Below, one piece after another: positions 23,001 through 34,037 of a stretch of DNA of 64,000 nt (position 1 is its first letter; each line of letters starts with the position of its first letter). This DNA comes from Erpetoichthys calabaricus. Its lineage: Eukaryota; Chordata; Cladistia; Polypteriformes; Polypteridae. The stretch lies in NCBI RefSeq assembly GCF_900747795.2, contig NC_041402.2, forward strand, positions 183,812,875 through 183,876,874, written 5' to 3'. The notes under the pieces are model-generated. The model saw nothing but the letters and a program-made list of their open reading frames with translations, was not told the origin of the DNA and made no database searches. The translations under genes were made by a program, and so were the position numbers.

Positions 23001-26000
23001 AAATTTAGCATATAAGTATTAGGTACAAAACGTAGATTTCTATCAACTTTTGAGCTATTCCCGCTAACTGGAAGTGGTACTTTACCTGAAACATTTCCCC
23101 AAAAATCTATATATATAATTCACTAAGCCGGAAGACAAGTAGCCACCCATAGAAAGCACGCCGGAAGGGGCGTGGATTCACTAAGCCGCCGACAAGTAAG
23201 ACACCCAAGACCATTGGATACGACGACAACTCGTAGAGCCACGCCCACCAACTCGGACGCAACAAGTCTGAAAAAACAACATCATTTATGTTCGGCAGGG
23301 CTACAGTACACATGCACCTCTGAGCCACGTTGACTTTTCGTTTACGAGGCACGACCGCGTGCACCATACCAAACTGTTTTACATGCTACATACAGCAATT
23401 CGCATCCGCGACAAACATGCGTCTTCTTAGATGGTCCTGCAGGAACACGGAAGACGTTTCCCTGCTCACCAACACTCCTTTTTTCCCGGCCCGCGTCTAC
23501 CCTCGCTCTCTAGGCATTCACACTGCCTGCTCATGTGCCCGAACGCAAAAACTCACCGACCACCCAGTTAGTCCCTTTCGTCTGTGCTATGAGTCCACAT
23601 ACACCTCTGAGCCACGTTGACTTTTCATTATTATTTTCGGTTACGACACCCAACCGCATTCCCCATCGAAAACCTGCCTATCAGTCAGGTTTTTTTGGAA
23701 AAATGTCATTGACGAAACTGTTGCTCTCAAACTTCGCAACATGGCTGTTGGCTTTGTTTGCCAGCATTGGGATAACTTCGGCGACGTGGTCACAAACTGC
23801 AACAACTCACCACACAAGGACACCCTGTCTCTCAAGATTTAATATGCAGAATCGGTGACATTGCAAAAATGTTGCTCTCTCCAGAGTTCCATCTTTTCAT
23901 TCACTTTCTGTTGTATCCTCAAACCCTCCCTTTTTAAAAAAATGTGTCTTTCCAGAAGTGTTCAACCATCAATAAATAATTATGCGGCGTTTGTTATGCC
24001 GCGGGTTCACTATTGTGTTGTATTTTGCTCTCTCCAGAGTTCCATCTTTTCATTCACTTACTGTTGTATTCTCAGACCAACCCGTTTTAGACAACTGTGT
24101 CTTTCCGGAAGTGTTTAGCATTCAATAAATAATTATGCATGAGATTGAGCATTAACAGGTCTCTGATGTCCCGTACTGCACGTGCACCACAATGAATGGA
24201 TCAACCGGGGCTTGCATTTGTTCCCCACGAACGAGTAATTCCCAGAAAGTCCGGCTTTTATGCTCGCACTGATTATGTCCCTACCCTTTATACACCCCAT
24301 CCCCCCCGATACTATCATGGTCGGGTGACACAGAACACGGCATCAATCCAGCTGTAAGCCGCGTTAACTGTTCATTTGCCTTCCATGGCCACCGCTTCAA
24401 ATGTATTTCATTGCAACAACACTTCTTTCAATGTTATACAGATTCCTGCATCAGGTAACTGCACGCGCGCTATACTGAATAGATCAACGTGCGTCTATCC
24501 GGCGCAGAAAGGCGTGTGTAAGCCGTTGAACCCCATTCATGCTGCAAACCGTGGAATTACCAGTAACTGCGAGTCATACGCTCGCAGTGATTACATCCCT
24601 GCCCTTTGTACACACCCCCCTCCCCACGCTACTACCGTTGTCGGCTAACTTGGTGGATTATATATAGAAAAGCGAGGTGCATGTGGACTCTGCCCCAGAG
24701 CCGTCCACCCCCATCCCTCGATCCGGGAGGAGAAGGCGCGATTTTCAAATGTTAATTTTCTCCCTGTGCTTAAAAATCATTAAAAAAAAAAAAGGCCTGA
24801 TTATGTGGCGTATGGTACGCCGCGGGTTGGCTAGTATTGTAAATTTGGTAATTTCACATCATACTATGGTAAAGCACCACATTCAAAGTGTTTTTGTCTA
24901 TTTGCATCTTTGCACTACTATTTTCCCTATTTTAACTAATTCATTTTGTTTCTGTTCAGATGTTTGACGTGCGCCCCATATGGTCTAGAAATGCAGTGAA
25001 GGCCAACTTAGACATTCATCCAGACAAGCTAAAGCTGCTGCTGCCTTTTGTGGCCTATTACATGGTGAGTGGTGTGTTATGGAAATCTTATTAGAGAAGA
25101 GCTACTGGGATTGTATAGCTGAATAGAGGATGAGAGTTCTAACAATTGTGGGAGAGACTTTCTAAAGTTGCACAATTCCCATTAAAAATTCTTCAAATGA
25201 TTTAACAGTTATAATAGTTCAGGTGAAACACTGGGAAACATTGAATTTTCACTTACAGATAAATATAGTTGTATCTATCCATTCATAGAGTGCATTTACA
25301 TGCACTTTAATAACCCAGTTATTAACTGAAACTCGATTTTCAAAAATGCCATGTAAACTCTTATTCTGGTTAGGGAAACTGGGATATCGGCCTCTAAGAA
25401 ACCAGGGTAACACAATAGATAGATAGATAGATACTAATAGATCTCTCTTAGAGTATGCCAATTATGTGGCCATTAACCAGGTTACAGTTAAGGATTTTGA
25501 ATTCTGCGCGTGTCTGTTGCACTCTCTTACCTTATGTATGTGTTAGCTTCACATGTGTCCAATATCCATAGGTAGAAAGCAGTGGAAGTGTCCGCAAAGA
25601 TGAATTTCCTGAGACAAATGCTTGGATGATCATTTTATTCCTCCTCCTAATTGAAATAATCTGTCACAATATTTCAGAAATTGCTAAATATATGTTGATG
25701 AGCTGAACGTACAGTGCTAAGCTCAGCAGCACAATCTTCGGAGCAATGTTGGGGATAACACTAAAAGTAACTTGTGTTATCTAGTCCAATTTATTGTTTT
25801 AAACAAATGAACAACCTAATTAAATACTTTTATATTATATATACCGGTAAATATATATTTGAAGTAAAAATACCTACATTATACTATCTTGAAAACACTG
25901 GGTATAAGGCAAGAAATAAACATGCCAGTACGCTGTTCCTTTGCAAAGCTGAATTGCACAGTGAAACAAAAAGGTGTGCTGCGTGCAATCTGGTAACAAA

Positions 26001-29000
26001 CATTGATAATATGTCCGTTGAGTTTTAATCTACCTATTTGCTGTAGATGTGTTTAAATAGTGTGATCAGATGACACAGTGGCCAGTGTCCATATGTTGAA
26101 TCTTTAGGGGCTCAGGTCGGGAATGTAAAAGGAGGAGGAATGTTTAGTTCACGGTATATGAAGGACTGAACATATTTATGAAACAAGAAAATTATGACCG
26201 GCTCCAGTGCTTGTTTTTGGTTTCATGGGGGCCAATGATGACATTTAACCCTTTTTTTTTGCAAAGTTTAATACTTTGGAGCATTATGCAAAAGGAAATT
26301 CCGTTAGTGAAATTGCGTGTGTAAATGGTGGTTTTTAAGAAACCAGGTTTCTGCCTTATCCCAGTTTTTGTGTGTGCATTTTAACGCACTCCTGTTCTTT
26401 TAAGTGTCTGCACTCTTTCAGGTAATTGTGGCTTATTTTATCCTCTTCAGATCTTTAGTGTTGTTAGCTGCAAGGCATTTTTCAGGTGAGACAGTTAGAA
26501 AGTTGTGTCTGACCATTTAAGATCACGTGATATAGGCCTGCACAAGTTGATGGTTAACGAACTGGTTTACCAATATGGGTTTATTTATTTGTTTTTTGGA
26601 CTGTTTCATTTGAACAATAAATCGGAGCACCCTGCACTGATAAAATGTAATCAAGCAGTGTCAACTTTAAAATGTGAATTATAAAAATGAGCAAACACTT
26701 CCAACACTAACCAACACATAGGCTGGACTAAAGCTCCTAAACTTGACTTCATTGGATAACAATCTGTCAAGTGGAGATTAGGTAGTTTCTGCTCTTACCC
26801 TCAGTTACAATGCCCTGGGGGAAAAAGGTGCTTCCCAGTTAGTGACCTTAGGTAGGAATAATTAAAAAGGACTGATAAATATTATTATTTTGAAGCCAAG
26901 CGTACCTTCTGAAGTTTAGACTCATTTTGGTTTCAATTCAAATGGTAAAAGACGGCCTGTAAACTTAAAGGCGGGAATTTGCCAGAATTGTTGCAAAAAG
27001 TTATCATTAATTTGTCAATTCAAGCAATTAGCAAACACACGCTTGAAACCTGATCACCCGGCTTTTTTGCCCTGCCTTTGGTTTTTAAAAATGTCTTCTT
27101 GTACTTTGTTATGATTCCTTTTTGTAAAGAGTTCTAACTTGTAGCCTTTTATTTATATGTTACTTATGGGCTATTGTGAAATGTTTGTTTAAATTAATAC
27201 AAGTTGCAGTTTTATTAAATACAAAAAAAGCGTCTTGTACTTCTGCATACTCGATATGTTACTATTGGCAGTGAAGTAGTGCATGGTTTTAATGTAATGT
27301 TTTGCTTTGTTTATATAAAAATATTTATATTACCTACTACCCCTGCACAAGGCTAGTATAACTATTTATCGTTGAGATACACAAATTATTTTATTTAATA
27401 CAAACTATTTTATTTTTCTTTTTTTGTTGTTAGTTGCACAAATAAGGTAACTGACTTGCTTGGCACACCCTTAATGTGAGATACCGTTTGGCTTTTTCAG
27501 GGTGGCTCTTGGTGTCCAGAGTTCTTTTTGGGGAGATTTTTTTTTTTTTTTTTTTTGTATTTGTGTCCAAGTGTCTTCAGGTGATCTCTGTCATTGCAGC
27601 TGACTGGACCATGGAGAAGTATGTGGGTCCGTTTTGGCTATGATCCTAGGAAGGATCCCAAGTCCAAGGTATACCAAGTGTTGGACTTCCGGATCCGCTG
27701 TGGAATGAAACATGGTATGTAAATGTTAGTGTGTATTTGCAATTCTGGATAATTTAATAGAGCTGTTAAGTAAATGAAGTTAATAGCATGTAGACATTAC
27801 CACATTTACACCATACGCACACCTTGACTTATAAATACAAAGCCAGATTGTGGTCAAAATGCAATTCCACACTCAGTTAAACTGACCTGTTCAAACCCTG
27901 CCTTTAGGGAGTTTTTCTTCTGGTCACCCTTTTTCATATAAATATTTCAGCACAATTATGCATGCTTTATTTCCAGCTGGTGATAAGTGCCTTTAGTTCA
28001 CTCTACTGGTCTGCAGTGTCGCCAGATCGTCATTCCCATGTGTGCACCTTTGGTATGAGGTGCAAAAGGCCATTTGTGGTGTAAATGTATGGTTAAAAAT
28101 ATCTGCAGAAACTGAATGATGCTGTCAAGTCCACATGTATTAAAACCCATAAGCATGGTTTCCGTAATCCACAAGACAAAGAGTTCAGGCTCAGTCTGGA
28201 TTCAAAAGAGGGCTCTACCAAACCACTTCAGAGGTGGACTTGATAAAGGTTTCTGTGGGAAGTATTCTGAATTTAGTGGACCCTTGACTTACGAACTCAA
28301 TTCGTTCGCGAGGGCTGGTTTTAACTCAAGTTGGTTGTAAGTCAAGACTATTTTTTCCCTTAAGAAATAATGGAAATGCCCTTAATGTGTTCCGAACTGC
28401 CCACAGCAACACTTACTTAACTTTTTTTAATAGAAAAGGGTTGTATAATGTGCATAATTTACCAAAAACACCAATAATTTTTCTAATGTACTAACCAAAA
28501 AGTTATAAAAAGTGCCTAGCCTACCAGAAACAACAATTTCATACTGTACTCGCCATTGAAGTTGACATCTTTGGCTTGCAGGAAGGAAGGAGGAGGAGAA
28601 TGAAATGGAAGGTGGTTATTGTTTGGAAGGAGTTTCCTTTATACAAATCTTTTCTTTGTAAAATTGTTGAGATGGTGGATTTCGACATGCTGTACATATT
28701 AGCGAGATCAGTCACACGGACGGCACTCTCATATTTCCACACAATTTCCTTCTTCGTTTTGATTGTGATCGCTTTCTTTACCTTCATTACCTTTAATTCC
28801 TTCCTTTAGCAATTATCGAAATAAATTCTATAACTCACTGCACTGACCGAAATTACATCCACAAACACATGTATCCGGGCTCCGACTGACGCTTACAAGC
28901 GCTCTCGGCTGTTTGTTTACAATCGCATAAGCGGATACACGTGACCGCATTCGGATCGTAACGCAAGATGTTGGTCGTAATTCAAAACAAAATTTTTGGT

Positions 29001-32000
29001 CGTAAAGCAAGTTGTTCGCATGTCAGGCCGTTCGTATATCAAGGGTCGACTGTATATGTCTTAGAACTCCACAAATCTATACTCTCTGTATATGCAAGCT
29101 ATTATGAGAAATGCCCATTGGCAATAATGCAGTGACTTGTGATTGATGGTATACCTTAAGCTTTGATGTCATGGAATTTTTATTAAAGATATGGCCACTA
29201 TTCCCTAAATTCAGAATGACCGGACCGTACATTGCATCATCCCAGTAAGTTTAAATAAATGCCAACATTTTGGCCTAAATTGTTGTGTCTGGCCATTTCC
29301 AAAGGAGATTGCAATGTGAGAACAGTTTTGAACCACTGAACTCGGGAGTATGAAGAACTTCAGGACGGGGAACAGATTTAGTTAATCACTTTCTGAATGC
29401 GGGCGGCACAGTGGCGCAGTGGTAGCGCTGCTGCCTCGCAGTAAGGAGACCTGGGTTCGCTTCCTGGGTCCTCCCTGCGTGGAGTTTGCATGTTCTTCCC
29501 GTGTCTGCGTGGGTTTCCTCTGGGTGCTCTGGTTTCCTCCCACAATCCAAAGGCATGCAGGTTAGGTGCATTTGTGATCCTAAATTGTCCCTAGTGTGTG
29601 CCTGGTGTGTGTGCGTGCGTGTGCATGTGTGTGTGTGTGTGCCCTACGGTGTGCTGGTGCCCTGCCTATGATTTGTTACTGCCTTGCGCCCTGTGCTGGC
29701 TGGGATTGGCTCCAGCAGACCCCCGTGACCCTTTGTTAGGATATAGCGGGATGGAAAATGATTGACTGACTTTTTGAATGCAATGTTACTTGCCTCTCTT
29801 ACAGGCTATACTCCTGGTGACATTCCAGTGAAAGCAAAGAGGAGCGCTTATGATTATAAGTTGCCTATCACTGTGAATAAAACAGGTGGGTAGTTTAACT
29901 TTGATTTCCTGAACTCCAGACTCCTTTTTTTTTTTTTTTTTTTTCTTTCTTCATATCATGCCATACAGCATTTTCATGCAAGTAACACCTAGAATCTACT
30001 TCCAGGTTCCCAACCAGCCAGCCTGCAGGAGTTCACCCAGGGCCCAGCTGCAGAAAGCTTTTCTGGTGGCCGAAGGCCGGCTCCTTCTAGGTACCGGCTG
30101 AAGGTTGGTAGTTCTCCTGAAAACCAGGTGCCTGAGGACAGATGCTCTAAGTGATACTGTTTATCAAGGAATGCTTTTTCTCCTTATATTTTTTGCTTTA
30201 ATCTGGTTTCTTACTTATCCATTTTGGACATTATTGGATCTCCTTGTACCTTCTGCCACTCCATGCCCGTTGTATTCACAGTCTTGGAGGAAGCTTGCTA
30301 AACAGTTGAGACTAGAAGAGAGTACAACACTCTCAATACATATTGACTTGGTTCTTTATTTATTTGTTTGTTTGTTCTTAGGAGTCCGTGTATATTTTCC
30401 GTGAGGGGACCCTGCCACCTTATAGGCAAATGTTCTACCAGCTGTGTGACTTACAAGTCGACAGGTAAGCTGATGTCTCCTCAAAACCTGTGATGTGGTT
30501 CCCTAAAAGTCTTACAATTTTGTATGGCTTTTTCTTTTTCCCTTAGTTAGTGGTCACTCTTACATAAATCTTTCCCATTACTGCTTGGAAGGATCCTTAA
30601 GAAATCGGAGTGGAATGATTTTATTGTGCATTTCACTCTTCATTCTACCACAGATACTGTAAAATACACATACATTCAATCTGTTATCCAAGTAGCAGAA
30701 TGTCAGTACATTAGCTAAACGGTTCCATTGTCGTAATCCTAATTTACAGTTACTGATGTTTAAATAAGCAATTGTCATAGTCAGCTGAATCTTCTACTGA
30801 ATGTCATTTACTCCACTACATCTTTTATGAACTTATTTTTAGCAACACATGCACTAAGAATAATTCCTCCCAAAAACTTCACAGGCCACACAACTTTCCA
30901 ACACTTCTAAGACCATTCAGTTTTTGTCTTCATATTTTATTAGAAACTTCGAGTAAAACATAAGTAGTTTAATACATGCAATAAGTTAATTGGGAAGTAA
31001 TACATATCAACACTCTTAATTTCTAAAATTCTAGTTTTTTTACCTGTCCAACAGGGCACAAAGATGAAATTGCACCACATATGCAAGTGCTTGGTGTTTT
31101 AAATAATTCAGTATTCAGTGATCCATCCATCCAAGTTATTCATTTTCTGTAGCTCAGGGGTCCTCAATCACAGTCTTGGAGGGCCGCAATGGCTGCAGGT
31201 TTCTGCTCCAACCCAAATGCTTAATAAGAAGCCCTTATTGCTCAAGTAACACTTCTACTTCACTTTAGTTGTCTCGCTCGTTATTTTGAACCCTTATTTT
31301 AGTCTTAAACAGCTGTATTCTTGGTTTTGAATTGCTCCTAATTAGCAATAACATGTAAATGAGAAAAGAGACCAGCATTTCTCCATTTCGCTTTTTTCCA
31401 TTGACACCTGTGTGTATTTATCATGCACTATTGGGTTTAATTAAATACTTGGAAGGAAAGTGAAGGACTGAGAATTACTCATCAATTTTAGACTTCAAAT
31501 CATTTGGATGATATCCTTAGAAAGGGGAAGAAAATCCAGAATATGAAAATGACCTGACATAGCAGAGTTAAAGCACTAACAAGCCATGAAATTAAATTTT
31601 AAGCAAGAATTACTTTCTAATTAAGCAATCGGGTTAGAACAAAAACCTGCAGCCACTTGCGGCCTTCCTGGACTGTGATTGAGGACCCTTGCTGTAGATG
31701 TTTCTTCCAGTTCTGGGACTAGGGGCTGAAGTGTGCACTTGGAAACACACTTGGGTGACCACTTAGAAAATGCAGTTTAATGTATGAAAGTGTAAAGAGC
31801 TGTACATCCTTTATAATGTGGATGTGTGTAATTGTATGCCCTATCCAGGTTTGATTCCTACATTTTGTCCACTGCTGCTTGATGTTCGATAAGGCCTTCT
31901 CTCTTTAGCTACACTTCTCTGAGCTACTTAATTGGATGGCTTAATGGGCAACCTACTGTAGGTCGGGCAGTTGTGGTCAATAGTTCCAGGGTTGAAGCAG

Positions 32001-33464
32001 ACCAATGAGAAAATATTCTATCGATGACAGTTGCTTGGAGGAGGCAGAGGAAGGCTCTGGTTGGCCCTGCCTGTTGTGATGGGTTTGTAGTTGCTCCTTT
32101 ATAATAATGTCATTAGACCCACTGTGCACAGATAGAAATTGACATACTGCAATTAAAATGATCATTTAGTAACAAGCTCAAAACTTTTTGATTTTCTGAT
32201 ATTTTTTTTTGTATTGTCCGAAGGCCATAATTTTAATAAATCCAGACATCATTTTCAGTAAAATTTGAATATGACCATTTATTGCCCCTTTCAAATAGGT
32301 ACATTGGAAGGTAACTTAGCGGGCACCTGGCAAATAGCCAGCACATTTTAAAAGTCAGTGTCTGCAACTCTGCATGCTGCTGATCCTTTGATCTAAAATT
32401 GAAGCCAGGCACCATCAATCATTTTGCTGAGTTCTCAAGAATTCAGACACTGCCTTATGGCGTACGTAGCATAAAGCTTTGCAGCATATTAGGTCAACTT
32501 ACATAAGACTTCTTGCCAACTACAGCTTTGCGAGTCCAGTTCTGGGAATTCTCACCCCAACTCTGCCAGTGACACCTGACTGATTTATAACCTTCAAACA
32601 AGATGGAAACTCGGCCTTGCTTTGTCTTGTAGTCATGTTTTTAAATTATTTTTGGATCATCAGTTACAGCACTGTAGCACTGGTGACATTTCTTTGATTC
32701 TACGTTGGGCAGCACATTGTTGAGTGCAGCTGATAAAGTGTTTTGAAAATCTGGCCGCTGACTACAAGTTGTTTACAGCTGCTAGATGTTCAGAACATGA
32801 ACGCAGAAATTACTACGCAGATTTTTTTTTTGTTTTTGGTTTGGAGAAAACATCATGGGTTGACTCTTTATTTATTTATTTATTTTCCCCACCCTGCAGT
32901 CTACAGAAAATCATCCATCAGAACGACACCAAGGAGGCAGAATGTACAGAACGGGATGGCTGGTGTGTTCCCAAAACAAATGATGAGCTCAGAAATATTA
33001 TGTCAAACATGATCATGCAAGTCGTTCGCTCAAAGAATTCAGGTAACATCACATTTTCTCTCCATTTAACCCCCACCTCCAACATTTTGGCTCTAGGTGT
33101 CATATTTTGAGCTACTGCTAACTTGTAAACCACCCAGGTGATGGTCTGGCTGCATACCTACTTCCGCTTTTTGCAATTAATGGGTGCAATGTTTAAATCT
33201 AAACTATGACATCTCCTTTGTAGTCCCACTTCAATAGCTTTGCTTCTGTCTCTTTGTGAAACAATTAATTCTTATGCTTAACAATTTTTTTTTTCCTCAT
33301 CAGCTCTGCTTCCAGGCAAGAAAGCTCACTCATCCTCAAAAGAGGGACAAGAATCCATTGACATGGAGAGTGCAGAAGAAGATAATGGTGATGAAGAAGA
33401 AGAATTCCATCCTTCAGATGGCAGTGAGAATGAGATGGAGACAGAAATCCTAGATTTCATGTGA
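14041..33464 (+). CDS. gtf3c5: general transcription factor IIIC subunit 5, 11 coding exons
   Basis: Encodes the TFIIIC63-type subunit of TFIIIC, which binds tRNA-gene internal promoters (the A-box side in the known complex) and recruits TFIIIB for RNA polymerase III. Exons: 14041-14232, 20029-20263, 21268-21466, 21579-21774, 24960-25064, 27600-27714, 29805-29885, 30006-30103, 30382-30464, 32900-33042, 33304-33464. All junctions are GT-AG and phases join cleanly to about 535 aa (human protein 519). Recognised blocks: RLVCIEYP and LGGEDG (exon 1), DPYCHPVC (exon 2), [10 protein letters not shown] (exon 3), [20 protein letters not shown] (exon 4), [13 protein letters not shown] (exon 5), [15 protein letters not shown] and [11 protein letters not shown] (exon 6), [14 protein letters not shown] (exon 9), [12 protein letters not shown] (exon 10), and an acidic tail ending [12 protein letters not shown]. 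The ATG at 14041 is the first in frame; a second at 14056 is possible. Intron 1 (5.8 kb) is repeat-rich. CEL follows on the same strand. Confidence 0.96.
14466..14815 (+). mobile_element. Tc1-like fragment with transposase HTH region
   Basis: Begins near ACTGTACGTCCAAAAGTG. Further in, the sequence corresponds to the N-terminal helix-turn-helix and GRP-rich linker of a Tc1-like transposase (reading close to [16 protein letters not shown], across frame changes). The catalytic domain is absent. Lies in GTF3C5 intron 1. Confidence 0.5.
14815..14915. repeat. degenerate satellite, block A
   Basis: Contains TATAGTGAAGTTTTGTCTCCTACACA and similar pieces related to the larger block at 18480-18795. 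It is probably one end of an array broken up by later insertions. Confidence 0.55.
15195..17326 (+). mobile_element. RTE-clade (Rex3-like) LINE, 5'-truncated
   Basis: Encodes a non-LTR reverse transcriptase. Motifs in order: [79 protein letters not shown] (catalytic), EFKYLGVLF, and a C-terminal [20 protein letters not shown] region. The endonuclease part is missing. The frame shifts near 16225 (about one extra base in FVDLEKAF) and again near 16515 just before FADD, so no single protein spans it. The 3' end is GATGGATGGA with no poly(A), like Rex3. A perfect 11-bp target duplication TATTAAGAGTA (15184-15194, 17327-17337) brackets it. The RTE/Rex3 name is from memory of the family. Confidence 0.88.
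17540..18475 (-). mobile_element. L2/Rex1-like LINE C-terminal fragment
   Basis: Minus-strand translation gives [40 protein letters not shown] and, in a second frame, [10 protein letters not shown]. This is the post-catalytic thumb region and C-terminus of CR1/L2/Rex1-type LINEs. The catalytic FADD block is not seen. A shorter relative lies at 59285-59515 in CEL intron 8. Confidence 0.72.
18480..18795. repeat. degenerate satellite, block B
   Basis: Several imperfect units of roughly 65-80 bp built on TACTGAAATNC, CATACA and TATAGTGNNATTTTGTCTC-like words. Related sequence continues at about 19253-19330 after a Tc1-like fragment and occurs at 14815-14915. Confidence 0.6.
18800..19252 (+). mobile_element. 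Tc1/mariner-type transposon, 3' fragment
   Basis: Translates to [20 protein letters not shown] followed by a helical tail, i.e. the last catalytic Glu region of a Tc1-like transposase. The end TTGCACATGACTGTA looks like a terminal repeat. The 5' two thirds are missing. It interrupts the satellite. Confidence 0.72.
19836..19975. mobile_element. Tc1-like terminal-repeat fragment
   Basis: CAGGTGTTGGTCATAAAATT and AGAATATCATGACAAAG, then AAAGTGAAACTTGTATATTA, resemble a well-known fish Tc1-like terminal region. Only one end is present, immediately before GTF3C5 exon 2. Confidence 0.5.
20708..21110 (+). mobile_element. 5S rRNA-derived SINE (SINE3 type)
   Basis: The head matches the 3' half of 5S rRNA: CTTGGATGGGAGACCACCT preceded by GGGCCCGGCCAGTA, with weaker 5S likeness upstream (CTATACCAC). 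The body has TTTGGATGAGACATAACC and GTCCTGACTCTCTGTGGTCA, typical of fish SINE3 elements. Divergent copy in GTF3C5 intron 2. Confidence 0.8.
22725..23105 (+). repeat. unclassified interspersed repeat
   Basis: Contains a partial internal duplication: CATAGGGAAAGTATTGTAAT at about 22836 repeats TATAGGGAAAGTATTGTAAT at about 22743, each followed by CGTCCAA and by TTTTGATGAATCT. A GT-rich tract follows. The Helitron at 23106 begins right after it. Confidence 0.45.
23106..24834 (+). mobile_element. non-autonomous Helitron with both ends
   Basis: Starts TCTATATATATAATTC and ends CTAG, inserted between A (23105) and T (24835), as Helitrons do. A perfect hairpin (GGCGTA, loop TGG, TACGCC; 24807-24821) lies 9 bases before CTAG. 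There are no terminal inverted repeats or target duplication. The 1729-bp interior has no Rep or helicase coding and is richer in GC than the intron around it. It includes a tandem pair of about 150 bp (23865-24010 and 24028-24135) with an internal terminator-like hairpin. It lies in GTF3C5 intron 4. Confidence 0.85.
25065..27599 (+). other. GTF3C5 intron 5, no gene seen
   Basis: AT-rich intron sequence. A short GATA microsatellite lies near 25410-25430 and a T-rich tract at 27538-27556 precedes the exon 6 acceptor. I recognise no transposon or coding segment. Confidence 0.6.
28276..29052 (-). mobile_element. Tigger/pogo-like transposon, internally deleted
   Basis: Left end GTGGACCCTTGACTTACGAA and right end (reversed) CAGTCGACCCTTGATATACG form the inverted repeats, flanked by TA (28274-28275, 29053-29054). 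The minus strand from about 28787 encodes [20 protein letters not shown] and [20 protein letters not shown], the CENP-B/pogo-type HTH of Tigger transposases. The frame then runs into unrelated sequence and the DDE domain is absent. Lies in GTF3C5 intron 6. Confidence 0.82.
29401..29769 (+). mobile_element. tRNA-derived SINE, full length
   Basis: Box A and box B head, standard body, and a tail ending GGAAAATGATTGACTGA. Target duplication of 12 bp with one change: CTTTCTGAATGC (29389-29400) and CTTTTTGAATGC (29770-29781). It ends only about 35 bases before GTF3C5 exon 7, so it sits close to the splice acceptor. Confidence 0.9.
31155..31691 (+). mobile_element. hAT-type MITE, family X, copy 1
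   Basis: Starts CAGGGGTCCTCAATCACAGT and ends ACTGTGATTGAGGACCCTTG. Target duplications are CTGTAGCT (31147-31154) and CTGTAGAT (31692-31699), 8 bp with one difference. A second, inverted copy of the family lies at 42254-42813. GTF3C5 intron 9. Confidence 0.82.
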
Positions 33465-33543
33465 CTTTTGCTGAAATGTGTGCAGATGATGCATGGTGGG
33501 AGTGTGCATAGCAGGCATCCTGGGACTGAACTACTCCTTTCTC

Positions 33544-33848
33544 AATAAAGGGGAAAAAAAGTCAGTATAACATATACTGTCAGGAATCTATGCTCATGTT
33601 GCCAAATGAAATATTGTACACACGTGAAGAACATTGGAAGAAAGCTGCTGCTGTGATGTACTTTTATTTTGGTGTGTCTCAACCTAAAACAATTACAACC
33701 TCTACAGAAACAGAAATCTGTGAGTTTGGTCAGGCAAAAGTTTTGCTTGTACTTGTTGCCACCCATTTGCTCAAGACATTGGCATCAATGATTTGTGAAA
33801 AAAAATTTAAAGCTAAACAATATAGTTGTATATTTATACTAAAATAAA
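33544..33848 (+). terminator. gtf3c5: GTF3C5 polyadenylation signals
   Basis: AATAAA occurs at 33544-33549, 80 bases after the stop codon, and again at 33843-33848 followed by a T-rich stretch. Either could end the transcript; the sequence alone does not decide. Confidence 0.6.
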
Positions 33849-34037
33849 ATATTTTGTGAAATGTCTGCTGCCTTTTTTCAATACCTTCAGGGACAGCATG
33901 GTGGGAAGGGAAGTATTGTAAAATTGTGTGAGTGGATCCAATGCATCCTTGACTGATGAAGAGAATTCATGACATAATATTCGGTCAGAAGAAGTTTGAT
34001 GCTTCCTTTGTGATACATTGCATGTTCTTCTTTAACA

